45,555 nt of DNA from the NCBI GenBank assembly GCA_001940645.1, contig MDVS01000032.1:1-45555 (forward strand), read 5' to 3'. The translations under genes and the position numbers were made by a program. The stretch comes from Candidatus Heimdallarchaeota archaeon LC_3 (GTDB lineage Archaea > Asgardarchaeota > Heimdallarchaeia > Hodarchaeales > LC-3). The notes under the pieces are model-generated. The model had not been told where the DNA came from, ran no database searches, and was given only the letters and a program-made list of their open reading frames with translations. Of this stretch, positions 7,465 to 16,158 are shown one piece after another (the stretch's first letter is position 1; every line of letters starts with the position of its first letter).

Positions 7465-9564
7465 ATGGATTTAGCGTTCGTTTTATTAGTACTAGGAATT
7501 TCTTTCTTATTGATTGATTTCCTAATTAATTTTTTTAGAGCAAGAATTACCAATTATCAGTTATACTCCAACATTGCTTTAACTTATGGATCCCTCTTTA
7601 TATTTATTTCTTACATCATTTTTATTTATAATATGCTGATTCAGAATTATTCTTATAGTTATGTTTACCGGTTTTCTTCCAATGATATGGATATGTTATT
7701 AAGACTTACTGCAACCTGGAGTAGCCGTGAAGGTTCATATTTTCTCTGGGCTATTATGACCTTAGTTTTACTTTTAATTATTCGTCTGATTTTCAATAAA
7801 TTTGAGAGTAAAAAAGTATATCAAAGATTTTTCCTTATTATGAGTCTGAATACCATTGCTCTCTTTCTTTTAGTTATTGTAAGCGATCCTTTCAAACTCG
7901 AAGCAATTACTAGCAGTAATGGATTAGGATTAAATCCAATATTAACCTCATTTTGGAATCTAATACATCCGCCAATATTATTTTTAGGATACAGTTTATT
8001 CTTAATACCATTTAGTATCTCTCTTGCAAGATTATCCCTGAAATCCAATTATTTCAAGGATGCACCGGAGCTTATAAACTTTAATCGATTTATGATGGCA
8101 ACAGCTTGGTTAGCAATTGGATTAGGGATTGCAATTGGTGGATATTGGGCTTACATTACATTAGGTTGGGGTGGATTCTGGGCATGGGATCCTGTAGAAA
8201 CTGCTTCATTAGTTCCTTGGCTTTTTGCAACAATTTTTTTCCACGGTTCGCCAGTTCTGAGAAAGACAAAAATAAATTTTGGAAAAGAGATTCTGTCAAT
8301 ATTACCTTATATTTCAGTCATATTCGCTGCTTTTGTGACAAGATCGGGTTTGTTATTTTCAGTACACGCATTTGAGTTCAGTTTTGCAAATTATGTATTA
8401 TTTGGATACCTGGTAACTATCATTATTACAGCAGTTATTATTATAATTAAAAATGGATCATTTAAACTATTTTTTTCAATTGAGGAGACAAAAAAGCTTA
8501 ATTTTCCCGATTTAAGTTTGTATATTTCTTACTTAATTTTTTTAATAGGGACATTTGCAATCATTTTTGGCTTATTTATGCCATTAGTTATCGCAGCTTT
8601 ACCCGAGCCTTTCTCAATAAAATTAATAGTAAATCAACAGTATTTCAATCTTATAATTGGTATATTTGGCTTAATATTAATTGAAGCTTCAATATTTTCT
8701 TCATTAAACTTCTTTTTATCAAAAAAATTCAACCAAATTTATTTAATTGCAATTATTGGATTTACCTTAGGGGGTTTAAATACATTTTTTGGTTTGCCCG
8801 TGGTCCTTTTTACGTTAAAAGGTGCGAATTTGGATTTAATTAGTGCAATTTTTAATCCTATACGGACGACAAGTAATTTAGCTAATTTTATTATCCCTAT
8901 CCTTATAGTAAGTTTATTTTTACTTATAATATCCGCCTTAAGATATCTTAAAAGTCCAGACGTTCAAAAAGCCTTAAAAATGCGTAAAATAACCCAAATT
9001 GTTTTACATATTGGTATTGTTGTCGCACTTATTGGTGCTTTATATAGTACCAATTTAACTGAAGTAAATTCAGTGACATTAGGAATGGATCAATCATCTT
9101 CCATTACTAGTAATGGAAGAATTGAATTAAAATTTGTCGATTCTCACATTGAAAGAGAATTACCTCGTTTTAAAGAAAAAGCTAATTTAACTATCCAAAT
9201 CATAGAAAATGGTAACATTCTGGGTACAGGAACAGTTAATTATGATACGTACAGGATGTATGGTCTAGTAACTAGTGTTTTAATTATTTCACTACCGTTT
9301 GTAGACTATTATATTTCAACTATTGAGCTAAATATTAACGATAATGACGGTTCAATTGAAACCGCCAGATTTCAAGTACAAATATTACCTCTTGTCAATT
9401 TATTATGGTTAGGCATAGTGATCATTTCTATTGCCACAATTATTTTAATAGTTATCTCATTTAAATTATTTAAAAATTCCTATAAAAATTCAGTAAAGAA
9501 AAAATATTTAGAATTAGAAATGGAAAAGAAAAATCAAATAAGGAAGGTTCCATTTGTGTCATAA
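7465..9564 (+). CDS. ccmF: Cytochrome c heme lyase subunit, CcmF/CcsA family
   Basis: Polytopic membrane protein (699 residues) of the heme-handling protein superfamily. ATWSSREGSYFLW (residues 83-95) and the tryptophan-rich WWD segment GWGGFWAWDPVETASLVPW (about 233-252) are diagnostic: this segment presents heme for covalent attachment to apocytochrome c. After the core there is an extracytoplasmic domain of about 150 residues and a last helix, as in CcmF. The length is close to usual CcmF. The next gene, 18 bases downstream, encodes a thioredoxin-like protein, a common CcmF partner. The ATG has no strong ribosome site; a TATA-like TTTATAAT directly precedes it, so transcription probably starts further upstream. 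No ccmA-E genes are present in the window. Confidence 0.95.
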   Translation: MDLAFVLLVLGISFLLIDFLINFFRARITNYQLYSNIALTYGSLFIFISYIIFIYNMLIQNYSYSYVYRFSSNDMDMLLRLTATWSSREGSYFLWAIMTLVLLLIIRLIFNKFESKKVYQRFFLIMSLNTIALFLLVIVSDPFKLEAITSSNGLGLNPILTSFWNLIHPPILFLGYSLFLIPFSISLARLSLKSNYFKDAPELINFNRFMMATAWLAIGLGIAIGGYWAYITLGWGGFWAWDPVETASLVPWLFATIFFHGSPVLRKTKINFGKEILSILPYISVIFAAFVTRSGLLFSVHAFEFSFANYVLFGYLVTIIITAVIIIIKNGSFKLFFSIEETKKLNFPDLSLYISYLIFLIGTFAIIFGLFMPLVIAALPEPFSIKLIVNQQYFNLIIGIFGLILIEASIFSSLNFFLSKKFNQIYLIAIIGFTLGGLNTFFGLPVVLFTLKGANLDLISAIFNPIRTTSNLANFIIPILIVSLFLLIISALRYLKSPDVQKALKMRKITQIVLHIGIVVALIGALYSTNLTEVNSVTLGMDQSSSITSNGRIELKFVDSHIERELPRFKEKANLTIQIIENGNILGTGTVNYDTYRMYGLVTSVLIISLPFVDYYISTIELNINDNDGSIETARFQVQILPLVNLLWLGIVIISIATIILIVISFKLFKNSYKNSVKKKYLELEMEKKNQIRKVPFVS

Positions 9565-9582
9565 TAGTTGGAATGAAAATTT

Positions 9583-10125
9583 ATGTATGACTTAAAAAAA
9601 AATAAGAAACTTATTTTGAAAGCGGGATTATTAATCACTCCCTTTATATTATTGGTATCCCTTATTGCATTATCTGCGGTTTATGATAAACCAACAGTTA
9701 TGGACATCAAAGTCTACGGGTTAGATGGAAATCCTATTTTTACCAGAGACTTTAAAGGTAACATTTTGATTGTCGAATTTATGGCTACTTGGTGTACTGT
9801 TTGTAAACAAATAACGAAAAATATCGCTACTTTATTAAGTACGAATGATCTATCTGATGTAGTATTTTTTTCTATAACAACAGATCCTGTTCACGATACT
9901 CCTGAAGTTTTGAATGATTATATTGAGGAAAATGATATATCTACGTATGTTGAAAATGGTCAATGGGTCTTTGCTCGAGATTTAGATTCAGTTAAAGAAT
10001 TATTTAAGGTAACTGGAGTCCCTGAAACCTATTTAGTTGATCAAAATCTAAATATAGCCAATTTTCATATCGGCTCTTTAGGTAAGGCTGAAATCATGGA
10101 GTGGATATTTTCATTGAGAGAATAA
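9583..10125 (+). CDS. Membrane-anchored SCO/TlpA-like thioredoxin-fold protein
   Basis: N-terminal signal anchor (residues 12-33), then a thioredoxin fold with ATWCTVCKQ (Cys71, Cys74) and the cis-proline segment TGVPETYLVD. The stretch FSITTDPVHDTPEVLNDY is typical of SCO1/SenC copper chaperones, but those normally have C-x3-C, whereas this one has the C-x2-C of TlpA/CcmG-like thiol reductases. The protein therefore mixes both signatures and could either reduce apocytochrome thiols for CcmF or prepare the CuA-like site of the cupredoxin encoded upstream. It probably belongs to the ccmF operon (18-base spacing). It ends tail to tail with the small Cys/His gene. Confidence 0.88.
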   Translation: MYDLKKNKKLILKAGLLITPFILLVSLIALSAVYDKPTVMDIKVYGLDGNPIFTRDFKGNILIVEFMATWCTVCKQITKNIATLLSTNDLSDVVFFSITTDPVHDTPEVLNDYIEENDISTYVENGQWVFARDLDSVKELFKVTGVPETYLVDQNLNIANFHIGSLGKAEIMEWIFSLRE

Positions 10126-10162
10126 AGAATTATTAGATTCATGAAAATCAACATCATTCGAA

Positions 10163-10402
10163 TTATACAAATATTTCATCTTTGTTTACTTTTGTCATCA
10201 ATTTATCATGATGATAAGGTAGATCAATAACGGAATTTGTATTACAACAAGGTTTATGAGGTCCCTTCCAGCAAATTAGATTGTCTTCTACTACCTGCAT
10301 TTGCTTTTTGCAATGAAAAGGGATATTTAAAGTATAATTACATATTTGGCATTTAAGTAAATACTCTTTGGGATTTTCTATCTTTAAATTCATAACAACC
10401 AT
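10163..10402 (-). CDS. Small Cys/His-rich metal-binding protein
   Basis: A 79-residue soluble protein with CQIC (residues 18-21), PFHCKKQM (about 28-35) and GPHKPCC followed by PYHHDKLM. The C-x2-C...P-x-HC-x3-M layout is typical of small archaeal metal-binding or metallochaperone proteins found near copper exporters and regulators, although I cannot name an exact family. It lies between the thioredoxin-like gene and the Lrp-TRASH regulator, which supports a copper-handling role. Codon 4 is a second ATG (10391-10393) and could be the true start. A dyad GAACA-N7-TGTTC lies 49 bases upstream. Confidence 0.7.
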   Translation of the reverse strand: MVVMNLKIENPKEYLLKCQICNYTLNIPFHCKKQMQVVEDNLICWKGPHKPCCNTNSVIDLPYHHDKLMTKVNKDEIFV

Positions 10403-10749
10403 ATCTATTCTAGTTAATTGTACCGATTTCTGGCATTAATTTTTATGATTGAACAGAAATATTGTTCCAAACTTAAAAAGATATCAGTTAAATAATTTAA
10501 AAGAATTATGGGTATTATTTTACTTATTAATAAAAAATTCATTATTTTTTAAAAAAATAAAGAGGATTAATAATTAAGAACATTTTGTTTTATTGAAAGA
10601 CTGATTCATATTTGATAAGAAAATTCAGAATCATTTTCGTTTTTAAAGTCATTATAAAACATGAAGTAATAAAGTTAGATATCTTTATTCCAATTTGAGA
10701 AATCACGTTGAATTTGATACCATATTTAATGAATGATGTGGAATAAAAA
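10403..10749. other. Intergenic region between the Cys/His gene and the Lrp-TRASH gene
   Basis: About 350 AT-rich bases containing the promoter of the Cys/His gene. It holds the dyad GAACA-gaaatat-TGTTC (10451-10467), which overlaps a TTCCAA element (10465-10470), and a second TTCCAA at 10688-10693. Both neighbours are on the minus strand. No RNA gene or further reading frame was seen. Confidence 0.5.
10451..10467 (-). promoter_or_regulatory. Dyad GAACA-N7-TGTTC upstream of the Cys/His gene
   Basis: Perfect 5-bp arms separated by 7 bases, 49 bases ahead of the small Cys/His gene and overlapping a TTCCAA element. It is a plausible site for the neighbouring Lrp-TRASH regulator; the short arms make chance possible. 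Confidence 0.35.
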
Positions 10750-11349
10750 TTAGGCCTCTGCACTTTTTTCTGAATAAAGTGTTGTGCATGACGTACAACA
10801 GAAATAATGAGTTACTCCTTCAAAAGTAATTGATTGAAAATCCCGCTCAATTGGTTTCGCGCAATATTCGCACCTTATTCTTACAGAAATATGAGAAGGC
10901 AAGATTGAATACTCTTTCTTATAGGTTTGAGTAATTGGCATTGTAGTAATATCATGAATACCATTCAATGGTCTTAAATATTGGAGAATTCCTTGCAAAC
11001 TATTCATTTCCATAGGGATTGTTTTAATCATTATTTGATTTTCTGCTATAATTTCATGAATTTCTAAAATTTCTTTTTTCGTTTTCAAATCATTAATAAT
11101 ATCATCTATACTACTAGGAGAGCATTTTATAAATATGTAATATAGAGGATGGCTAGATAATAGATCGTAGTTGAGTATTAAAGTAAATTTTTCAATTATT
11201 CCTAGTCCAAGCAGTTTATCTATTCGTGATCTTACTGTAGGTATCGAAGTATTTATTTTTTCTCCTAATGATGAAAGGGTAGTTCGTGAATCGTTTAATA
11301 ATAAAGATAATAATTCGATATCCTTCTCATCTAATTGATAATAACTCAT
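10750..11349 (-). CDS. Lrp/AsnC-type regulator with C-terminal TRASH metal-sensing domain
   Basis: Two-domain archaeal copper-type regulator (199 residues). Residues 5-65 form an Lrp/AsnC winged helix (LDEKDIELLSLLLNDSRTTL, then the recognition region IPTVRSRIDKLLGLGII); a middle domain follows; the C-terminus (about 158-195) is a TRASH zinc/copper finger, CEYC...YFCCTSC. Lrp-HTH plus TRASH is the architecture of the CopR/CopT regulators of archaeal copper-exporter operons. It presumably controls the copper/heme genes beside it. No CopA ATPase is in the window. The gene is monocistronic or the first of its unit, with the Cys/His gene 347 bases downstream. Confidence 0.92.
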   Translation of the reverse strand: MSYYQLDEKDIELLSLLLNDSRTTLSSLGEKINTSIPTVRSRIDKLLGLGIIEKFTLILNYDLLSSHPLYYIFIKCSPSSIDDIINDLKTKKEILEIHEIIAENQIMIKTIPMEMNSLQGILQYLRPLNGIHDITTMPITQTYKKEYSILPSHISVRIRCEYCAKPIERDFQSITFEGVTHYFCCTSCTTLYSEKSAEA

Positions 11350-11395
11350 TTTTCACACGTCCATGATATTAGTCTAGTTTTATGTTTTCAGACAT

Positions 11396-11776
11396 TTATT
11401 GTATAATTTCACCGCAATTTTCGCAATATTTTGAATCTGATACATTTTTTGTTCCACAAGAAGAACAGAATATATTTCTACTTATTGAATGGGTATTTTT
11501 ATTAAAAATTTTAATATTTGACCCATTTAGATTACTGGAACCTCCGCTGTTGGTAACACTGTAGCGATTTGCAGGCTTAAAAAGAAGGTAAATAACTGCT
11601 CCGAGAAAACTTGTAACCAATACAATCACAAACCAAAGAGAAGCATTTGGTATATTCTGATTTACAGCATCATTATATACTAATATAGCAAATAAAATAT
11701 TTAATAAACCCATTCCACCCATGAAAAACATTAAAATCATCGGACTAGAAAAAAAATCGAAATCCATCATTTGCAT
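11396..11776 (-). CDS. Small membrane protein with C-terminal zinc ribbon
   Basis: Two or three hydrophobic segments (starting IPNASLWFVIVLVTSFLGAVIY and an earlier one around ILMFFMGGMGLLNILFAIL) followed by a linker and a C-terminal zinc ribbon, FCSSCGTKNV...YCENCGEII. This is the general archaeal phospholipase-D-nuclease-like N-terminal/zinc-ribbon layout of small membrane proteins; its function is unknown. A GTG three codons upstream (11785) is possible, but the ATG chosen follows AAAGGTG at proper spacing. It is separated from the Lrp-TRASH gene by 46 bases on the same strand, so co-transcription is possible. Confidence 0.75.
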   Translation of the reverse strand: MQMMDFDFFSSPMILMFFMGGMGLLNILFAILVYNDAVNQNIPNASLWFVIVLVTSFLGAVIYLLFKPANRYSVTNSGGSSNLNGSNIKIFNKNTHSISRNIFCSSCGTKNVSDSKYCENCGEIIQ

Positions 11777-11980
11777 TTTAAACACCTTTAACTAACAAAT
11801 GAATATTTGCTTCTACGACATTAAAAGTTTAAAATTTTGAAATTTGTTTCATAACGATTATTTTAATCTTTAACTGTTTCACTAAGCCAATATCCTATCT
11901 ATTTTATTATTCCCTCTAATTTTTCTTAATTCCATCATTATTAGAGTGAAAACACATTTTAATGATAAAATAAATAATAT

Positions 11981-12490
11981 CTATGAATTTTTTGGAATGA
12001 TTAATATTGATCTTCCTTTTGGTTCTCTAAGTATTAATTCATTTTGGACCAACTCACTTATACGACGGGAAACTGTTGCTTTAGATAAATTAGTTAGATT
12101 TGGTAATTTTGATTGTAATACTCCATCGGGAAAGTTATTAATTAAATTCATCAATCTTTCTCGTTGATAGGCTTGATCATCAATTGAGTAAGATATCATG
12201 TAATTTTCATCAGTCACAGATTCATTTTCTAGAATATGATTCTTAAATTCAGGATTATTTTCAATTGATTTTTCAGATAAATTGGTTAAATTGGATGGTT
12301 CATCAAAATCAATCTTTTTTGACAATTTTTCTCTAATTTGGTTTTTAAATACAAAAAGTAATATAATCGTAAATAAAATAAGAAAAAAAGTAATTATAAA
12401 GAAAGCTCCAAGTAAAAAATCAGAAAAATCAATACCATTTGATTCTGCTGTTTGAATCATATGAGTAGAAGGCATTTGTAAAAGAATCAT
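11981..12490 (-). CDS. Membrane-anchored winged-helix protein
   Basis: One membrane helix (about residues 26-48, FLLGAFFIITFFLILFTIIL), a polar linker, then a C-terminal winged helix (about 100-165): RERLMNLINNFPDGV, the recognition helix LSKATVSRRISELVQ, and a wing ending in a basic LREPKGRSILIIP. Membrane-tethered MarR/ArsR-like proteins of this layout are common in archaea; the target is unknown. It may respond to a signal at the membrane or anchor a DNA locus. The next gene in the same direction is the zinc-ribbon membrane protein. Confidence 0.75.
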   Translation of the reverse strand: MILLQMPSTHMIQTAESNGIDFSDFLLGAFFIITFFLILFTIILLFVFKNQIREKLSKKIDFDEPSNLTNLSEKSIENNPEFKNHILENESVTDENYMISYSIDDQAYQRERLMNLINNFPDGVLQSKLPNLTNLSKATVSRRISELVQNELILREPKGRSILIIPKNS

Positions 12491-12980
12491 GTCGTGAAAC
12501 CATAATTGTATTTTAAATTATATATTTTTACTAATTCTTAATTGAAATTAATTAATATGAATATATTAAAGAAATAAGAATTAAGCTTATTAATTTTTAT
12601 CTTTAAATTTAGTAAATTATTTCCTTAAAAACTTTAAAAATTAAGGTTGAATTACAGAAGTAGAAATTTAATTTATTATAATTTTTTAAAGAGAAACTCT
12701 TGATAAATCAACGTAGAATTCTTTACAACTAGTATTGAGAATTCGCTATTTTATTAGTTAAAATAGTAATAGTTAGAGAAATGGAAGGTAATTACATTGT
12801 ATTGGGGTAATTGATGGATTTCATATTTTTTTCTTGGAATGATGAAACGATTTGATAATATTAGAAAAATTAATTTTATAAACTAATCCACCAAAAAGAT
12901 TTATTAAGATATCATGAAATATTCAAATCTGTTATTTTTACTCAATAATCATGAATAAATTAACTAAGGATAGTGATTAA
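12491..12980. other. Divergent intergenic region
   Basis: About 490 AT-rich bases between the membrane winged-helix gene (minus) and the four-helix membrane protein (plus). TATA-like elements for the plus-strand gene are seen at 12874-12882 (TTTTATAAA) and near 12900 (TTTATTAA). A single TTGGAA occurs near 12834. No gene or RNA is recognised. Confidence 0.45.
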
Positions 12981-13430
12981 ATGTCGAACAATCAAACTCA
13001 AGGGTTTTATGTTGGATCTCTTATTACAAGTGTTGTTGGTGCTGTTCTATTATTGCTTACAGATTTTGCTGGATGGGATGGTTCAAATTATTATTTAGGT
13101 CTCTCTATTGAAGGGTCTGTTGGTGTTAGTTTTGAAGAACCACTCTCTTTTATTCTTTTTTTACCACCATTAGTTCTATTGTTATTTTGTGCATACGTTT
13201 CTGTTTTAGGACTTCAAGGGAACATTCAAACCAAGCAAATAACTATGGGCTTTTATTCCGCAATTGGAGCAATGGTTTATGTAATTGCAGGTGGCCTAAT
13301 TTTTCTAGTCGCTATTCTAGAAGATGAACCAGAGTATTGGTGGTTTGATGCTGGGTTTTTTGGAGGAGTGATAGGATCAGCTTTGACTGTTTTATTATTT
13401 TATTATGTTTTGAAACAAACAAAGACATAA
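12981..13430 (+). CDS. Four-helix membrane protein of unknown function
   Basis: A 149-residue protein with four predicted membrane helices (about 10-30, 52-78, 90-112, 122-144) and an acidic, aromatic loop (EDEPEYWWFD) between the third and fourth. The second half of the first loop (SIEGSVGVSFEEPLSF) looks extracytoplasmic. I do not recognise a family. It starts with ATG after AAGGATAGTGAT and stands alone, ending tail to tail with the minus-strand operon that follows. Confidence 0.7.
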   Translation: MSNNQTQGFYVGSLITSVVGAVLLLLTDFAGWDGSNYYLGLSIEGSVGVSFEEPLSFILFLPPLVLLLFCAYVSVLGLQGNIQTKQITMGFYSAIGAMVYVIAGGLIFLVAILEDEPEYWWFDAGFFGGVIGSALTVLLFYYVLKQTKT

Positions 13431-13454
13431 AATTATGTTTTGATCTTAACAAAC

Positions 13455-14231
13455 CTAACTTAACCGCTTTAAATCATTAATATCATTTCTTAAATTTAAT
13501 TCCCAATTTAATTGTGCAAATATCCAGTATCCCCAATAAGATCTAAGTGAAGAACTTACTTCTTTAAATTCAATTTTTAATGGAATTTTTTCTTTAAAAT
13601 AATTTTCATTATGGAGATCTGTCCATATTCCACTTTCAAGGATATTCCCAATTGGGGGAAGAATTTGTTTGTCATTATTATCTAGAAATATTAATAATTT
13701 AGGTAGCTTTGGTTTTTTTTTATACAATTCTCTATATTGAATTAGAGTATTCATTTCTTCTTTATCTAAGTGGGTTAGTGATAATATACCTAGTAATTTT
13801 AGAGTTTCAAATAAATCTTTCCAAGATGAAAGAGGTTTGACATTTTTTACAATCACTGGTTCACTTTCACCAAACAAAATTATTCTCAAAGGATTAGAAT
13901 TATCAAAAGATATCAAATTTTTCTTAATATTTGATTTTCTAACAAATCTTGATTTAGTGTTTCGTTCATAGACTATTTCAATTGGATTAAACCAAATCCA
14001 GAAGAGAACAATTAATAAAACAGTATCTAAAATCAGAGTTAAAATAAAAAGAGGAAAATCAAGAACTATTTCCTGAAGATTTATCTTTCCATCAATAACT
14101 ACCAAATAAGTCATTAAAGATGACATAGTTAAAAAAATTGATATTAAAAAAATCAATAAAAATCTAGGAAATGAGATAAAATTTATTTTTGAATTAATAA
14201 TAATTTTCTGCTCTGAGTCAGATAATTCCAT
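13455..14231 (-). CDS. Membrane protein of unknown function, third gene of a three-gene operon
   Basis: Two membrane helices at the N-terminus (about residues 20-46 and 57-80) form a hairpin, followed by a cytosolic domain of about 170 residues with alternating beta and alpha segments (RIILFGESEPVIVKNVKPLSSW and onward) and a charged middle part. The hairpin-plus-globular-domain layout resembles PH-like membrane proteins, but I see no decisive motif. It is 28 bases after the preceding gene and is probably co-transcribed with it and with the winged-helix protein upstream. Confidence 0.65.
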   Translation of the reverse strand: MELSDSEQKIIINSKINFISFPRFLLIFLISIFLTMSSLMTYLVVIDGKINLQEIVLDFPLFILTLILDTVLLIVLFWIWFNPIEIVYERNTKSRFVRKSNIKKNLISFDNSNPLRIILFGESEPVIVKNVKPLSSWKDLFETLKLLGILSLTHLDKEEMNTLIQYRELYKKKPKLPKLLIFLDNNDKQILPPIGNILESGIWTDLHNENYFKEKIPLKIEFKEVSSSLRSYWGYWIFAQLNWELNLRNDINDLKRLS

Positions 14232-14259
14232 TTATTGCTACCATTCGAGTATCTAAGGG

Positions 14260-14955
14260 TTAGTTTATTAATTCCAGTGCTTTCATTAAACTATTGTTAA
14301 TTTTTTCGTCTTGCAAATAAAATTTTTTATTCACGATAGAATTGATTAATTTTTCTAATTCTTTCTTATGTAGATTTTTATTAAATACCCTCAAAATTTC
14401 TAACAATCTGTTATATGATTCTATATTTATTTTCACAGCTTTTTTTGCATTCTTTTTTGTTAAACTCTCAAGCTCCCGTAAAAATTTTTCGTGATCATCA
14501 ACAATATTTTGACTTTTTGTTAAAGACTTTGATGATTGTTTTGGTTCATCATTAAAATCATTCCTAACATATGAACTTTTTAATCCAACTCTTTTTTCAA
14601 GTTCTGCTTTAGTAAAGAGCATATTATCTAATACAGTTCTTCCATATGACTTAGAAATACTTTCAGTTTTCTTTTTTCCCTGTTGAGCTTTTTTGAATTC
14701 ATAATTTTCTTTGATCTCTGGATAAGTTGATAATAGTTCTTCAGTTAACGAAGTTAGAATTGGATCAATTTCTTCGCTTTGGGGAGAATTACTTTTTATT
14801 TTTTCATTCTTCACCTTCTCTATAATGTCTTCTAAATATTGATCAACTTTGGAGGATTTCTTTTGAAAGTAAATAAGAGAGTCTAATAAAGCGTTTCTCA
14901 GCTCTTTTTCTTTTAATAATATTTGTACTTCTTTTTTATTTAAATTTTGTTTCAT
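14260..14955 (-). CDS. Helical, lysine-rich cytosolic protein of unknown function
   Basis: A 231-residue, mostly helical protein with many Lys and Glu, an N-terminal helical region, a variable middle (about 80-160) and a C-terminal helical bundle (about 165-231). No known domain is recognised. It is the middle gene of a minus-strand operon: 39 bases after the winged-helix protein and 28 bases before the membrane protein, which suggests a small complex tying a DNA- or RNA-binding protein to the membrane. Confidence 0.65.
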   Translation of the reverse strand: MKQNLNKKEVQILLKEKELRNALLDSLIYFQKKSSKVDQYLEDIIEKVKNEKIKSNSPQSEEIDPILTSLTEELLSTYPEIKENYEFKKAQQGKKKTESISKSYGRTVLDNMLFTKAELEKRVGLKSSYVRNDFNDEPKQSSKSLTKSQNIVDDHEKFLRELESLTKKNAKKAVKINIESYNRLLEILRVFNKNLHKKELEKLINSIVNKKFYLQDEKINNSLMKALELIN

Positions 14956-14994
14956 GAATTAAACCTTAGAAAAAATATTGGAATTTTATTTTTA

Positions 14995-16158
14995 TCAAAA
15001 TTCCTCATCGAATGATTCAAATCCCACTCCTGAATCATCACTATCGTCATTTTCAGAATCATCGTCAAATTCATTTGAACGAGAGCTCCTTTTTCTCCGT
15101 GAGCTAGTAGATAAACTTCCTATATCATCATCGTTAGTAACTGGAGTATAGAATTCTGTCTCTTCACTAAATGGATTTCCATTATCCGAATCATTTTTTC
15201 TTATCTTTTTATTTGAATTCTCAGGATAAAGATCATCATTATCGTCTTCTCTTTCACCAAATGATTCAGCTTCAATTTGTGCTTTTAATCTTCTTAATCG
15301 GGCTTCAGATCTGACAACAGGTCTATTTCCTTGGATTTGAGCTGATTTACTTGATAATGGAGTAGAAATTGATTTCTTTAAGATATACCAACCTGAACTT
15401 ACACGTAAAATATTTTTATTTACTAGATTTCGTAATGTTGCTCGTATAACCTCTTGATCCAGTCCAGTTTTTTTCTTAATGTGATTAGATTGAACTTTTC
15501 TTTTCGGATGCTTTAAAATTTCTTTTAAAATAGATCTCTCATCTTCATTTAGAGGAGCATCAGTTAAAGATTTAAGAATCTCTTCTTGGAGTTCTTCCTC
15601 AGTTTTTTCTTCTTTTTCTTTTTTCTTAACTGGTGTTATTGGAGATAAATCAACTTCATCTGTTTCTCTTCTTTTTAAATTTGATAATTTACGTGATTTT
15701 ACCATTACAGGTGATGGTTTGACACTTGAGAGAAAAGGCATCTTCATCTCAGATCGAGTGCCTCTGGATTGAGTGATTCCTATAGGTCTTCTAGCGATTT
15801 TTCTTGTGGTAGAAGTTCTATTTGCAGTACCTAATTTTACTACAAATTTAAAATCATAATTATCCCAGTTCTTTTCAATTAATCGATCTTGAAGTTCTAA
15901 AAAGATATTTTCTTTTCCTCGGGAATATATGTCAAATAATTTTTCATCATTATTTAAATCATAGACTACAATTGACAGAATAATTACAGAAAAAGACCGA
16001 AAAAATCTGATTGCTCTCTCTACAACGTAATTAAATACATTTCCAAAAACAACTAAAGAAATAACATTCTTTTCGTCTTTTATTACTGCAAAACTTGGAT
16101 TAGGTTGGTTAGGTGGCTCTTCTGTAACATCTTGTGAAACGTAGCCCAAATTGCGCAA
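14995..16158 (-). CDS. Winged-helix protein with acidic C-terminal tail, start uncertain
   Basis: First gene of a three-gene operon (387 residues from a TTG). It has an N-terminal alpha/beta domain (to about residue 110), a basic Arg/Ser/Thr-rich linker, a clear winged helix at about 200-263 (LNEDERSILKEILKHPKRKV, then LDQEVIRATLRNLVNKNILR) and a long acidic, Ser-rich tail (the final 80 residues are mostly D, E, S, N). The same frame stays open for about 34 codons upstream (to 16260) and reads like the beginning of the alpha/beta domain, but it contains no ATG, GTG or TTG. The true start may therefore be a rarer codon such as ATT. It may be a transcription or nucleoid factor; I do not recognise a family. 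Confidence 0.7.
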   Translation of the reverse strand: MRNLGYVSQDVTEEPPNQPNPSFAVIKDEKNVISLVVFGNVFNYVVERAIRFFRSFSVIILSIVVYDLNNDEKLFDIYSRGKENIFLELQDRLIEKNWDNYDFKFVVKLGTANRTSTTRKIARRPIGITQSRGTRSEMKMPFLSSVKPSPVMVKSRKLSNLKRRETDEVDLSPITPVKKKEKEEKTEEELQEEILKSLTDAPLNEDERSILKEILKHPKRKVQSNHIKKKTGLDQEVIRATLRNLVNKNILRVSSGWYILKKSISTPLSSKSAQIQGNRPVVRSEARLRRLKAQIEAESFGEREDDNDDLYPENSNKKIRKNDSDNGNPFSEETEFYTPVTNDDDIGSLSTSSRRKRSSRSNEFDDDSENDDSDDSGVGFESFDEEF

